Origin: Megalobrama amblycephala
Taxonomy: Eukaryota; Chordata; Actinopteri; Cypriniformes; Xenocyprididae
Assembly: GCF_018812025.1 (NCBI RefSeq)
Contig: NC_063045.1
Coordinates: 56,373,957 to 56,437,956 of the forward strand
DNA: 64,000 nt
Direction: 5' to 3'
Of the stretch, positions 1 through 11,701 are shown piece after piece. Each line of letters opens with the position of its first letter. Position 1 is the first letter of the stretch. The translations under genes and the position numbers were made by a program. A model generated the notes under the pieces. That model worked only from the letters and a program-made list of their open reading frames with translations, was not told where the DNA came from and searched no databases.

Positions 1-1571
1 ATATCTTAAAAAATCATCTTACTCAGGACAGTACTAAATCAAAAATAACATGCATATTATATGATCCCTCTTATTTTGTTAAAATTATTCACATTTTCAT
101 TTCACATCACATTTGCAAGGGGGTCCATATTCTAATTTCTAAGTTATATATTATATTATTAACTATATTACTAAATATATTAACTTAAAATATTTGACAC
201 ACAGTGTGCTATTTGATCACCCAGTACGTGGGCATTATTAAATCAAAGCAAAATATATATGTGATGGAGGATTATGACATATGATGGTTCTAAGAAATCT
301 AATAGACAACAATAACAATGTAAATCAAAGATAAAACTCAGATTCACTGCCTAACGTCACTGGCTGTCACAGTCCAATCCAGCCACACAATAGACAGCCA
401 GCAAAACGTCCCACACAGATTTCATGAATTTTTGAAAACAATCTGCAGAGACACATTAGCAAACTTGCACACCAGTCGGCGAAAATTATTCAGCAAAATA
501 TGTAGATGACTCAAATGTAAATTTATTTTCACAAACAACAACAGCTCATTTCAGCAGGACGCTTAATGGAACCAAATTTGGAGAAGCAGTTTTATTGTCA
601 AAGACGTGATGGTACATGCCAAGCTCCACTTCTCTGCACTCTCAGACACACACGCTCACTGATATCATTTAGAAGCTAAATGAAAGCACACAAGCCATCT
701 AATAACAGCACAAAAATAATAAGTCTTATCAGGATGCATTAATCTGTGCACTAATCAGTGCACAATTCATTTACATAATTGCCCCTTTTTTCTTTACACA
801 AAAACACTGGGAGACTGGGATCTGATAGCCCAGAGCATCCGACTGCAGACACAATGTCCATTACTTTCAATCAGAATCCATCAAATTAAGCAAAAACAGA
901 AACCAAGAAGACTCTTCTTGGAAATCCAAGGAAATCCATGTCATTCATTAGTTAAAATCTGACAACAACCAAAACACCATGCTTTTGATCTAAACATATT
1001 CTATTTTAAAGCTAGATTAAGCCATACATTTTGATATGCATTTGCTTTATTTTCCTCTCACCCCAGAGAATGAAGCCTCTCTTGGGTTTTAAGAGCTCTG
1101 GCACTTTCCCAGAGAGGTGAAGTGCTCTGAAATCTTCTCATATCCAGTGGAGCCAGAGGTGTCTCCAAGAAAGAGCCGCATTGTCTTTGAAAGTAAACTG
1201 GAAAGGTCGCAACAAACAGCCTGGAGGCCAGAGAGTTTCCAGAAAGACACACCGACAATCGTGTGAGTTCCTCATGTGTGATGTGGCACCTCAGCTGATG
1301 CAAAAACGCTTGGAATGCGTGCTGATGCTGATATATCTGCTCGGTTCAGGATAAGGAACTGCTGATGAAATCAAAGTCAGTAAATTCTCAAGAGAATAGT
1401 AAATAGAAGTTATTTAAATGTATGGATAGAGAGGAAGCCATTGTTCAATTCTCAAAAATGTATTTATCCTTAGGAATGAATTTCAAAACCAGTCCAAAAA
1501 AAAAAAAAAAAAAAGGGGGGGGGGTCATATTTCACCACAAAAATCAAAAGCAGCAAGAAGTTATATTTTGC
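1..1571. other. Intergenic, no gene recognised
   Basis: AT-rich sequence with no exon-like reading frame that I can recognise. The only long open frame is a minus-strand one near 1058-1303; its product resembles no family I know and shows no splice context. The stretch ends with a run of 19 A followed by 10 G (1496-1524), just before a TTAA-bounded repeat. Confidence 0.5.
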
Positions 1572-2343
1572 TTAAAGGGTTAGTTCACCCAAAAAGGAAA
1601 ATTTCATTTATTTCTCACCCTCATGTCATTCTACACCCTTCGTTCATCTTCGGAACACACAAATTAAGATATTTTTGATGAAATCCGAGGGCTTAGTGAG
1701 GCCTCTATTGCTAGCAGTGTCACGAACCTCTCAAGATCCGAAACAGGTACTAAAAACATTTAAAACAGTTCATGCGAGTACAGTGGTTCAACCTTAATAT
1801 TATGAAGCGACGAGAATACTTTTTGTGCGCCAAAAAACTACTTTTCAACAATATCTAGCAATAGCCGATTTCAAAACACTGCTTCGGAGCTTTACGAATC
1901 TTTTGTTTCGAATCAGTGGTTCGGATCGCATAAACGAAGCCTTGTTTACTGAAATCACGTGACTTTGGCGCTCTGAACCACTGATTCAGAACAAAAGATT
2001 CATAAATCTTTGAAGCAATGTTTTGAAATCACCCTTCACTACATATTGTTGAAAAGGTTTTTTTTTTTTTTTGGTGCACAAAAAGTATTCTCGTCGCTTT
2101 ATAATATTAAGGTAGAACCACTGTACTCACATGAACTGTTTCAAATATGTCTTTAGAAGCTTTCTGGATCTTGAGAGGTTCAGTGATATTGCTGGAAATA
2201 GAGGCCTCAATGAGCCATCAGATTTCATCAAAAATATCTTAATTTGTGTTCCAAAGATGAATGAAGGTTTTACGGGTGTAGAACAACATGAGGGTGAGTA
2301 ATAAATTAAATTATTTTCACTTTTGGGTGAACTAACCCTTTAA
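1572..2343. mobile_element. TTAA-bounded foldback element
   Basis: The left end reads TTAAAGGGTTAGTTCACCC and the right end is its inverted copy, GGGTGAACTAACCCTTTAA. The arms keep pairing inward: a block near 1780-1850 containing AGCGACGAGAATAC is inverted at 2070-2120. There is no coding capacity. This is a non-autonomous inverted-repeat element of a family that recurs through the window (16735, 19297, 30600, 51064, 59893). TTAA at both borders suggests a piggyBac-like mobiliser, which is inference. Confidence 0.75.
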
Positions 2344-3187
2344 AAGGCACAATATGTAGTTTTTCACCACTAGAGGTTGCGTATTAAAAACAAAGGCGTA
2401 GCTTGATGACGCTTTGATTTCGCGGAATCACAGGAGGTGTTGTCTTCACGTCTGCAGCCGGTGGAAAAGAATCGGGACGGGACTTGGGCAGAAATCATGT
2501 TCATGGATGAGATTTTTTACGTTACCGTAGTATGAAGCAGAGCAGGACCGAGTGCTCCGCAAGCAGAAACGAGGCCGCTGGAGTGATTGCTAGACGTGCA
2601 CGACACATGGCTCGAGAGCAGTGGAGCTTTTATTGTGCCGCAGTCGCCGCTTCCACTTCTTCCAGTCAAACGTATGTGGGGTAAAGCAGTGCTGTTTATC
2701 ATATCAGATACATTTGTGTGTTGAAAGTTGTTAGAGTGCTACTCTGTGCCTTCACTCAGCAGTTGCTATGAGACACTTAATGCATACTGCAGTAAACTAG
2801 ATCGATATTAGGCATGGTAAAACTTGGTAGTCACAGTAAATCAAGAAAACAAGATTTAAACAATAAGACTTACTGTGTTGAGCTATATAACAATGATTAG
2901 TTTTCTGTCTATGAATGTATCTAACCAGTTGTTCACCCGTCTAATAAAACACGTATTAAAGCATCGTTGCTGTTTCCATGGTTACTACAAACTAAAACAA
3001 CCGGAAATCGAGAGTAACACGAGTATGATGTCATTGATGGGCGATGCACGGACATGGTCAGTGACCTGGTTAAAATTGCTTATTTCTCTGGATTTAAACA
3101 TTCTTGGAAGCATTTGGGATAACGTATGTACATTCTGATTGTTCTAATGGTTTTTGGATCAGAAAATCTTACATGTTGTGCCTTTAA
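2340..3187. mobile_element. TTAA-bounded inverted-repeat element
   Basis: It starts TTAAAAGGCACAATATGTAG and ends with the inverted form CATGTTGTGCCTTTAA. Its left TTAA is also the right TTAA of the preceding element, so the two are joined with no spacer. No transposase is visible; the open frames inside are short and unrecognised. Confidence 0.65.
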
Positions 3188-3714
3188 ATATAAAATCATT
3201 GTTAGTGGGCCAGCATTTGTGCTTTGAGATATTTTGACATAATAAAAGGACAATAAAATAAATAACATTCCATATGCTTTTTCCAAAACCTGCCATCTGC
3301 CATCCAAAGACATTTATAAAGACAGAATCTAGAGCCTTTAAAGAGACCATGGTAATTCAATAAAATGTCAGATATAGGTCTACTTTCATTCTTACAACAT
3401 AATTGATATACTGTTAATTTTTTTATTGCACAAATAAAAGCATTTCTTACTTTTTAAATCAATTTTAGGTAAAACAGTGGGGAGAAAAAAAAAAATAGAA
3501 AAATATAAATTTAATTACTATAATAAATAATCCAGAAAACAGAATTTGGCCAGAAACACCTTTAAATTTTCATTATTTTGATGTCACATTGCTATAAATC
3601 TAATGTGAAAGAGTTAGGATGAAATATGACGACTCAGACAATTGTTGTGTCTTCACCTTTAGAGGAAAGAGTAACACTTTACAATATAAAACCGCTTTTC
3701 AGGAGCGTTCGATT
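3188..3714 (-). other. Probable 3' UTR of the alpha-2 adrenergic receptor
   Basis: AT-rich non-coding sequence directly downstream of the receptor stop codon at 3715. A minus-strand AATAAA (TTTATT at 3422-3427) lies about 290 nt past the stop and is a candidate polyadenylation signal. The boundary with the repeat at 3187 suggests the transcript ends before it. Confidence 0.35.
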
Positions 3715-5052
3715 TCAGAAAGTACAGTCCTTACACTTTTTACACAGAATCTTTTTGAAGGCTTTACGGAAGTCCCTGTTAAAGATGGTGTAGATGAGCG
3801 GGTTCAGGGCACTGTTGCAGTAGCCGATCCAGAAGAAGAACGTAAAAAGTGGTTTTGGCACTGTACAAGCCTCTCCGCAAATGGCCTGCAAGCTGTAGGT
3901 GAAGAAGAATGGGAACCAGCAGACGACAAAAACCCCAATGACGACCGCGAGGACGAAGGTGAAACGCTTCTCGCGGATGATCATGGCTTTCCTCTTGGTG
4001 TTCGGAGTTCCCGCTAGTTTCACGTTGGAAGAGGCCAGCTGGCTGCCCTTAGACGTAGCGAGGACATTCTGGTAGGGCTGGGTCAGTGAGGAAGTCTGGT
4101 GTCCGTGCTCCATCGCCCCCACATTGGAGGTTGTCCCGTTGGCATTATGTCCCCCTACTACCTCGACATCCGAGCCAGAGCTTGAGCTGTCCTCTTTGTT
4201 GTCCTTGCACCTCTTTGAGCGTTTCATCCGCTGCCGACGTTCTACTGGAGCCCGAGGCTGGTTTTTGGCTTCTGATCTGGAAGCAGCCTGATTGGGAACA
4301 TTCGCAGAGTCAACACCTCCCTGGTTTTTGCCACTCTGCACCACCCTTCCCGACGTGACGCTGCTTGCGCCGTCTTTTCTTGGCTCTCCTGGAGGATATC
4401 GAGTGTGCTTCTTGGCAATCTGATAGATGCGAACGTACACCAGGATCATGATGAGGCACGGGGCGAAGAAAGACCCGATGGAGGAGTACAGGACGTACCA
4501 TACGGTGTCGTTGAGTTTGCACTGTGGGCCACACCCATTCTCCTGCTCCGGGGTCTTATTCATGGAGACCAGTGGAGGGAAAGAGATGATGGCAGAAATG
4601 AGCCACACCACCACGATGGCGCCCTTGATCCTGCGAGGGGTGCGCAGGGTGGCGTACTGCACCGGCCGGGAGATGGACAGGTAGCGGTCCAGGCTGATGG
4701 CGCACAGATGTATGATGGAAGATGTGCAGACGAGCACATCCAGCGCCAAGATGATCTCACACCAAAACGATTCAAAGTACCAGTAGCCCATCAGCTCATT
4801 GGCCAGGGAGAACGGGATGATCAAAGTGGCCACCAGGATGTCTGCAGCAGCCAGAGACACCAGGAAAAGGTTCTGAGGTCCTCGCAAAGAGCAGCACGTC
4901 AGGACAGCTATGATCACCAGGATGTTCCCAAAGATGGTGAAGAGCATGATGAGAGTCATTGCAGTGGCAAACACAGCTGTGACTTCAGGGGAATAAGAAT
5001 TGCATGTACTAAGGTTTTCTCCTCCTGGGCTACTGGTGCTTTGAGGGGTCAT
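3715..5052 (-). CDS. adra2d: Alpha-2 adrenergic receptor, probably subtype D (single exon)
   Basis: An intact 445-residue class A GPCR in one exon, as is usual for alpha-2 receptors, which bind noradrenaline and adrenaline at the plasma membrane and signal through Gi/o to lower cAMP. Visible landmarks: N43 in TM1, D71 in TM2, ECL1/TM3 C98, amine-binding D105, DRY at 122-124, ECL2 C174/C178, TM5 serines S190/S191/S194, CWFPFF at 378-383 and NPLIY at 417-421. A long third intracellular loop (about 211-355) is rich in basic and serine residues. Possible N-glycosylation sites are N13 and N165. A C-terminal cysteine (C437) sits where alpha-2A/B are palmitoylated. The loop lacks the long acidic run of alpha-2B. 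The linked genes match human 5q14, where no human alpha-2 gene lies, so the teleost D subtype (adra2da or adra2db) is the best fit. The family call is very secure; the subtype is inferred. Confidence 0.9.
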   Translation of the reverse strand: MTPQSTSSPGGENLSTCNSYSPEVTAVFATAMTLIMLFTIFGNILVIIAVLTCCSLRGPQNLFLVSLAAADILVATLIIPFSLANELMGYWYFESFWCEIILALDVLVCTSSIIHLCAISLDRYLSISRPVQYATLRTPRRIKGAIVVVWLISAIISFPPLVSMNKTPEQENGCGPQCKLNDTVWYVLYSSIGSFFAPCLIMILVYVRIYQIAKKHTRYPPGEPRKDGASSVTSGRVVQSGKNQGGVDSANVPNQAASRSEAKNQPRAPVERRQRMKRSKRCKDNKEDSSSSGSDVEVVGGHNANGTTSNVGAMEHGHQTSSLTQPYQNVLATSKGSQLASSNVKLAGTPNTKRKAMIIREKRFTFVLAVVIGVFVVCWFPFFFTYSLQAICGEACTVPKPLFTFFFWIGYCNSALNPLIYTIFNRDFRKAFKKILCKKCKDCTF

Positions 5053-5950
5053 ATTTAAGTTCTAAGGCTAGACAGTTAAGTGCAAAGTAGTCTTTGATGT
5101 AGACTTGTATCCTAGCGTAAAAACTTTCTTTTCTTTAGAAAATTGTTGAAAGTGAAAGGTGTCTTTATAGCAAAGAATGACATCCTCCAGGTACTTCCTT
5201 TGGCAAATCTCGAGAAAAAAAAAAAAAACTAATCAAAATACTGCATTTGCATTAAAAGGGGGTCGTGCAGTCCGTTCACTTCAAAAATAAATCAGCAAAA
5301 TTACTCTTTTTGCAGAGGCAAAAATTATTAAAGTAATGCAAAACATGCATAACTGCAAAAACCTGCCATTATTAATAAAAACAATGCGGCATTAACTTAC
5401 CACAGCTTATGCCAAACATCTTTTAGACACTGTAAGTCACTCAAATTACACGAAAGTCTCGTGTACTGATCCGATTCTTGTCCAAAAATACGGCAGCGCG
5501 CACTTGGAAGAAATACGCGCTTGGAGACGCGCACGGACACTAGCGCGTCAAAACAAAATACACATTTTCAGGCAGCAAAAGCTAAGGGACTGAAAATGCA
5601 GAAATATAAAACTAATTCAAACATAATAGTTCCGTGGAGTTATGATTGTCTGAAGAGCTCTGAAAGCTTCTCGATGAGTGAAAAGGCTCACCATCTCCAA
5701 ACGCGCGCACCAGCCGAACCAAAACTACAGTTCCTCAAATACCAACGATTATTAAGAGAAATGGTCTTTGCATAAACATTTCCATGTCAGAGAAAAATCC
5801 ACGAAGGAAAGCTCCAGTCTTTAAGACTTTAAATAATTGCTTTTAATATTTTAAAATAGACTTTCTCAGTATCAACTGAATAAAAACAAAAGTCCTTTCA
5901 TTCATTTCTCAATTTCCTTTCTAGACGTTTCATAGAGCTTTGCGCATCGG
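5053..5950 (-). other. Probable 5' UTR / leader of the adrenergic receptor
   Basis: About 0.9 kb lies between the receptor ATG and the TATA-like box at 5972-5980. No convincing exon of another gene is visible, and a plus-strand open frame at 5521-5775 has no recognisable product. If transcription starts near 5945, this whole stretch would be an unspliced leader. That is inference from motif spacing; an intron in the leader cannot be excluded. Confidence 0.3.
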
Positions 5951-5971
5951 TCACCAGAATGAACTGACTTG

Positions 5972-6046
5972 AGTTTATAACTGAGCGTCCCCCGCCGTGA
6001 CGTCAGGCTGATACCCTCGTCATGACGTCACGTCTGAATGACGTGA
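5972..6046 (-). promoter_or_regulatory. CRE cluster with TATA-like box upstream of the adrenergic receptor
   Basis: Two perfect palindromic cAMP-response elements TGACGTCA lie at 5998-6005 and 6023-6030, and a one-mismatch copy TGACGTGA lies at 6039-6046. On the minus strand they are followed by TTATAAAC (TATA-like, 5972-5980). The order CRE, TATA, predicted start about 25-30 bp further matches a classical cAMP-responsive promoter pointing at the receptor gene. Motifs are seen directly; function is inferred. Confidence 0.5.
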
Positions 6047-6777
6047 AGTCGCTTTTTTTATTATTATTAAAAAAGAAAAGAAACAACTATGGGGGAAAAG
6101 CAAGTGAAACGGCAAAGACAAAGATAACTTCAATTTAACTTCTTTCAACTTGATAAGCGTTCTAAAAACGCGCGAGAAGCCGCAAACAGCGCGAGTGCAA
6201 CGATTAAAGTCAACATCACAGTGATATTTACAAAGAAAAACAATGGAAACCAAGCAGAGATGACGCTGAAAAATTGCAAATTTACAGATGATTTTACAAC
6301 ACAAGACGACGATATCAGATGTACTGCAACACATTCATCTCTCCAGACATGAAAGGGGATTGTAATTAGTATGCTGGTGAAAGTAACTCAAATTCATTTA
6401 AGATCCCAAAAGAAAAACACTACACTGCAATATATTCTATAGAATAAATGGCGTAAATAAAAAGGTCTGTATATCTATCTCATACTTCTTTTTGATAAAA
6501 CTCCACATTACTCTCCTACTAAAAAGAGACAAAACTAAGGGGGGAAAACAGTGAACAGTGACTACCACCTACTGGACAAAATTTAAAAATGACATTAAGA
6601 ACTAGAATTGTGGACTGGAGGACCTGTCAATGAATTCATTTTAAATCAGACGGCAATATAATTGGCATAAATTCACAATAAGCCATCCATATTTTGATTT
6701 TCAAACCTTTATTTATCCTCTTAGATTCAGAACTCCTGTGTGATAAAGAAACCATTCAAACAGAGCAGTTGGATGCA
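6047..6777. other. Intergenic between receptor promoter and astacin 3' end
   Basis: No exon or known repeat recognised. The right part (about 6400-6777) may be the 3' UTR of the astacin gene, whose predicted stop is at 6778-6780 on the minus strand. Confidence 0.3.
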
Positions 6778-9415
6778 TCATGATGCTGCTTGGTCCCCTT
6801 CTTTCTTATCTGAAACGAAGAAAGCCGATTCATTCAGGAAGAGCAGCTCCAACTCTCAAATGTCAAAACCACGGTACAATGGCAAGGAAAAGATAAAAAC
6901 AAATAACCACATCACGCTTTTATAGCTACTGCTATTAATCCAGATCACTTCCTCTCGTCAGAGTGATCACATATTTACATACTACATACAGTACGTTTCC
7001 TCAGTCATATTGCATATCCTGCCTTATTAGCCATATATTTCTGGGCGTATGGTAAAAGCACATATTAAGACATACCACAGTGGTACAGCTTCCGGAGCTT
7101 TTGCACATCCAGATCACTCAAGTAAGCCCTCTGGCCGAGCTTTACCCCACTCTCTTTGGGCAGAATTGTAGGTTTTCCATTTCTAGAGAAATATTTGCTG
7201 CAAAACAGAATACTAGTGAAATGTTTGACATCATACATATGATTTTACACACTCATTCAAACTATTTCAGGGTTATGTTTTGACTGGAACACATACTCTC
7301 CATAATGCAAGATTGATTCCAGGTCATACTTCAGACCGAGAGTGTTCCCTTCCTTCTTCATAAAATTGTCCTCTTTCCCTGTAAATTAAAAAGCAGTCAG
7401 TACAACCAATGATGGCCAACTGATGGCATAACATTATGACCACCTTCCTAATATTGTGTTGGTATCCCTTTTGCTGCCAAAACAGCCCTGACCCGTCGAG
7501 GCATGGACTCCTCTAGACCCCTGCAGGTGTGCTGTGGTATCTGCACCAAGATGTTAGCAGCAGATCCTTGAAGTCCTGTAAGTTGTGAGGTGGAGCCTCC
7601 ATGGATCAGCCTTGTTTGTTCAGCACATCCCACAGATGCTCGATTGGATTAAGATCTGGGGAATTTGGAGGCCAAGTCAACACCTCAAACTCGTTGTGCT
7701 CCTTAAACCATTCCTGAACCATTTTTGCTTTGTGGCAGGAGCATTATCCTGCTGAAAGAGGCCACAGCCACCAGGGAATACCGTTTCCATGAAAGGGTGT
7801 ACAACAATGCTTAGGTAGGTGGTACGTGTCAAAGTAACATCCACATGGATGGCAGGACCCAAGGTTTCCCAGCAGAACATTGCCCAAAGCATCACACTGC
7901 CTCCACCGGCTTGCCTTCTTCCCATAATGCATCCTGGTGTCATGTGTTCCCCAGGTAAGCGACACACACGGTCATCCATGTGATGTAAAAGAAAACATGA
8001 TTGATCAGACCAGGCCACCTTCTTCCATTGCTCCAGATCCAGTTCTGATGGTCATGTGTCCACTGTTGGCTCTTTTGGCGGTGGACAGGGGTCAGCATGG
8101 GCAACCTGACTGGTCTGCAACTATGCAGCCCCATACACAACAAACTGTGACGCACTGTGTATTCTGACATCTTCTATCAGAACCAGCATTAACTTCTTGA
8201 GAAATTTGAGCTCCAGTAGCTCGTCTGTTGGATCGGACCACAGGGGCCAGCCTTCGCTCCCCACGTACATCAATGAGCCTCGGCCACCCATGACCCTGTC
8301 ACCGGTTCACCACTGTTCCTTCCTTGGGCCACTTTTGATAGATACTGACCACTGCAGACCAGGAACACCCCACAAGAGCTGCAGTTTTGGAGATGCTCTG
8401 ACCCAGTCATCTAGCCATCACAATTTGGCCCTTGTTCACTTGCTGCCTAATACTGTATATCCCACCCACTAACAGGTGCCGTGATGAAGAGATAATCAAT
8501 GATATTCACTTCACTTGTCAGTGGTCATAATGTTATGCCTGATCAGTTTGAGATATATATATTATATTAGTTACATTAATAGTAGTACATAAATAAAACA
8601 AAGAGGGAGAAAGAAACTATGAAAAAGAATGCTAATGGAATTAAAGCAATTTGGAACCAAACTCAAATGGAATTTGGATCAAAAAGGAACATTCTTAAAA
8701 TAAAAAAGGCTACTGGTAATCTAAAATTCCTATTAATATCAGTTTATCTAATAGAATATTATTTTAGTGGATTCTACTTGGTACTTTGACTCCGTCAGAA
8801 TTCCATATTATGAAAGGAATTCCATTAGAAATCCTTCAGGATTTTTTTTGGATAGCAGTGAAATGCTAAATGAAAGTAATATTATGCATACCAGACACAA
8901 TGTTCTCATAAACTATAGTGATATGATCACCACGGTCAAAGCGGGAATGCTCATGGTGTAAGCCGAGGGCATGAAGGACCTCGTGGCAGATGTTCCCAAC
9001 CTTACAGTGCGGCCCAACCAGAACTGGCTGCTCACCCCCCATACAGCCGACGTAAGACGCACACCTTTAGGAAACAGCAAACTAGCCATTTATTGGCATC
9101 AGATTACATGTTCGGTGATGGCACTAGATGGAAAAATATAGTGCTGAAACATACAGGGAAAGTGTCCTGACAAAGACAATGAGTAAATGTCCCGATAAAT
9201 GCTGGTTTTTTTTTTTTTTGTGAAGCTAAAATCTGTGACTCACCCATTGCTCTTCTCAAAGTGCAAGTAGTCCGTTTCTTTAGTATGTGGAAGGAACTCG
9301 ATGCAGGTCTTCTCAGAGATCATATTTAAGGCTTTAAGAATGTCTTCAGTCCTGCTCTCTGAAGGCCATGAACCACAAACATATACAGAAACTAAACATT
9401 ATTCCTACATTTAAA

Positions 9416-9454
<39 letters not shown>

Positions 9455-10187
9455 ACACCCCATTGCTTCATTTCAGAAGGTCTTTATTAACCCTCTTGAG
9501 CCATGTGGATATCTTTTATGACGAATGGATGCACTTTTTTTGGACTTCAAAATCTCGCCCCCCATTCACTACTATTATAAAGCTTGGAAGAGCCAGAATA
9601 TTTCTTTTTAAATATAACTAAGTGAGTAAATCATGGGATCATTTTTTGGTAAACTATCACTTTAATTGTCTACCACCTGTAAACTGTTAGTGTCTTGAGG
9701 ACTTTTCCACAGGCAATAACGGTTTATGAAGAAGCTTGAAAAACACTTTTCAATAAAGATCTGTAAAGCTTATTTGGATTTTACAAAATCATCTTTAAAA
9801 TACAGTATCTTGAAAAAGGGACCGGGGGACCCTTCTTTTTGCAGAGTTTAGATCTATTCATTGAAATTATACCAGTGGATATGAAGGTATTAGGGTACGA
9901 AGGTATAATATTTTGCAGAAAACATACCACCAAACATGAAGAAAACTCACCAAGAGCAGAATCAATTTCATAAGGGACTGGTAAATGTCCATCCACCCCG
10001 GGCCACAGTTGATTCACTGCGTTCCTGTCACTCTAAATAAAAGACAGAGTCTGAACCGTGTTGTCAGGAGGACAGGGGTGTTTTACACAAACATCAGGTC
10101 AGGGCAGGTTGTCACGTGTGTTTCAGAATAGAAACCTGAGCATTGGAGCCAGGTTCAAAATTCAGATTTAGATAGAGTTTTACAGAG

Positions 10188-10222
<35 letters not shown>

Positions 10223-11156
10223 TCTCTTATCATCACTCCATGAATCAGAAATAATGTCCACAGCCTAAAAAAAACATCTTTCACCATACAAAAGGTTTTA
10301 TAAATCAAGTTTGGTGTATGTCCATGCTGCTGAAGTGGAGATTTCTGGCTCAGTGCATGAGGGGGAAAAAAAAAAACAGTCTTTAAAGATATCTTTATAT
10401 CTAGAGACGCAAATAGATAAAGTGCAAAAAACACTTAAATATGTATTATGCATGCTTAAGCAGTCTGAATCTGAAATAAGACATGCTATCAATGCAAAAT
10501 AGACCAAAATCTCAAAATTTACTGTGTGTGTCTGTCTGTGTGTGTGTGTTCACCCAAAAATGAAAAAAAAACGGTCATCCTTTACTCACCCTGAACATAA
10601 AGGAAGATATTTTGAAGAACATGGAAAACAACATTGTGAATATAAAAGGTATAGTTTGGGCTTACAGGTAGTAAGAGATCCCCCTCCTGTACAGCATAGT
10701 CTTCCTCAAAATCTGTTAAAGACATTGACATATACGTACATATATATACACACATATATCAGGACTAAAAGTTCTTATGGGCACACTGTTGTCTTACCCA
10801 GCGCTGTTTCACTTGGTATTCTCAGATTAGGCTGTCCACTCTTCAACGAGTTAATATGTCCTGTGGATAAAATATATTATGTCATATACATTTTTAGTTC
10901 AAGCTTTTATTTATTAAAAAAGAAAAACTTTGTACCTTCATCATGCTGTATATCAGAGACCTTCAGTGTGTCTGCAGGAACTTCCTGCACTTATAAACAC
11001 AAAAACAACTTTATATCAACCTATATGCTACAACCATGAACGTAGATTGAATATATAATGCATTCCCTAAGAACTTATAAAAGATTTATGTGATTGGTGG
11101 AATTAATGTACGTTACCTTCACAAAAACACATAACCAACAAAACGAACCACATCAT
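6778..11156 (-). CDS. Secreted astacin-family zinc metalloprotease, ten coding exons
   Basis: Coding exons in transcript order: 11156-11117, 10980-10936, 10860-10798, 10712-10666, 10032-9951, 9358-9244, 9064-8892, 7378-7297, 7197-7076, 6809-6778. All have AG/GT borders, and the phases join into 801 nt (266 aa). The product has a short hydrophobic signal peptide (1-12), a propeptide with the aspartate-switch-type EGD (D61) and a mature astacin domain from about N69. The zinc site HEVLHALGLHHE is complete (H158, E159, H162, H168), and Y214 of the Met-turn is present. Canonical cysteines are C111/C256 and C132/C151; C138 and C157 are extra. The Met-turn reads SILHY, so its methionine is leucine. 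Length fits hatching-enzyme/nephrosin-like fish astacins, but I cannot name the subfamily. The last small exon is the least certain, because read-through would stop within four codons of C256. The other candidate acceptors at 9352 and 10985 break the frame. Confidence 0.85.
7418..8549 (-). mobile_element. Tc1-like transposon with degenerate transposase
   Basis: Terminal inverted repeats GGCATAACATTATGACCAC (7425-7443) and its complement (8521-8539) extend outward to AACTGAT on both sides. The left end lacks two bases (CA) relative to the right. The interior encodes a minus-strand Tc1 transposase remnant. The element lies in the intron between the two astacin exons at 8892 and 7378. Confidence 0.85.
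7596..8170 (-). pseudogene. Tc1-type transposase remnant
   Basis: The minus-strand frames contain typical Tc1 DDE pieces: GGGSVMLWAMFCWE, the catalytic-Asp block FQQDNAPA, and SPDLNPIEHLWDV for the third acidic position. These are separated by frame shifts and stops, so no full transposase can be made. It supplies no function to the astacin gene around it. Confidence 0.8.
9420..9453. repeat. Poly(A) tract, 34 A
   Basis: Uninterrupted A run in the intron between astacin exons ending 9358 and 9951. It is followed by a fragment (about 9490-9665) of the TTAA foldback family, recognisable by GAGTAAATCATGGGATCATTTT. Confidence 0.8.
10192..10219. repeat. Poly(T) tract, 28 T
   Basis: Uninterrupted T run in the astacin intron between 10032 and 10666. 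Confidence 0.8.
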
Positions 11157-11448
11157 TTAAAAAAGCCGCTAGCTTGTGGACAGAGATAAATATTGTATGA
11201 AACGACTAAGCAAAAGTGTCTTTTCAAACACTATGTGCTAATTAAACACTAATTGTGCTAATTATTTATCCACCCGAGACTCTTGATTGACAATTAATTC
11301 AATGAACTTCGGTGACGCCCGGTCACTCTGGCGGAACCAATAACGCTCACATTGTAGTTTCATTCCGGATGCCTTTATTGGTGGGACACAGTAATAATAT
11401 ACACGTGAGCGGTGTTTTGTTGTTGACAGCTGAAAATCATCTTTTGCG
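11157..11448. promoter_or_regulatory. Head-to-head intergenic region astacin / zcchc9
   Basis: The astacin start codon (11154-11156, minus) and a probable zcchc9 leader exon (plus) are divergent and less than 300 bp apart, so both promoters must share this stretch. A donor-like GCG|GTGAGC at 11448/11449 and an acceptor CTCTAACAG at 12253-12261 would join a short untranslated exon ending at 11448 to the ATG exon. The transcription start is not determined. Confidence 0.4.
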
Positions 11449-11649
11449 GTGAGCGTATACAATTAATATATTAGTTTTATTTGTTTTTTGTTACGAGAGA
11501 TATATATATACGTATATTTACACCACCTATGAATGTTTTATAATGCTTTATCTGCCGGAATATGTAGGGTTATTTTACTGTAACTAGTTTCCTTGTTTAT
11601 AATTATTCGTTATGATATTCACGCTATTCTGTGAGGCATCTGAAATATC

Positions 11650-11652
<3 letters not shown>

Positions 11653-11698
<46 letters not shown>
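11653..11698. repeat. (TA)n microsatellite
   Basis: About 23 TA units in the probable zcchc9 leader intron. Confidence 0.9.

Positions 11699-11701
<3 letters not shown>

Noticed and set aside
1058..1303. 81-residue minus-strand open frame
   Set aside because: No recognisable domain, no splice or promoter context, and no relation to the neighbouring genes.
3619..4017. 132-residue plus-strand open frame
   Set aside because: Its second half is antisense to the adrenergic receptor and its first half is AT-rich 3' flank.
4405..5058. 217-residue plus-strand open frame
   Set aside because: It is the antisense shadow of the intact adrenergic receptor; its product is low-complexity, charged and unlike any known family.
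9244..9351. Astacin exon starting at 9351 (acceptor GAGCAG|GACTG)
   Set aside because: It would put a stop after a few codons when joined to the previous exon; the acceptor at 9359-9360 (CTTCAG|AGAGC) keeps the astacin frame.
10524..11039. 171-residue plus-strand open frame starting in a TG-rich tract
   Set aside because: It overlaps three well-supported minus-strand astacin exons (10666-10712, 10798-10860, 10936-10980) and resembles no protein family.
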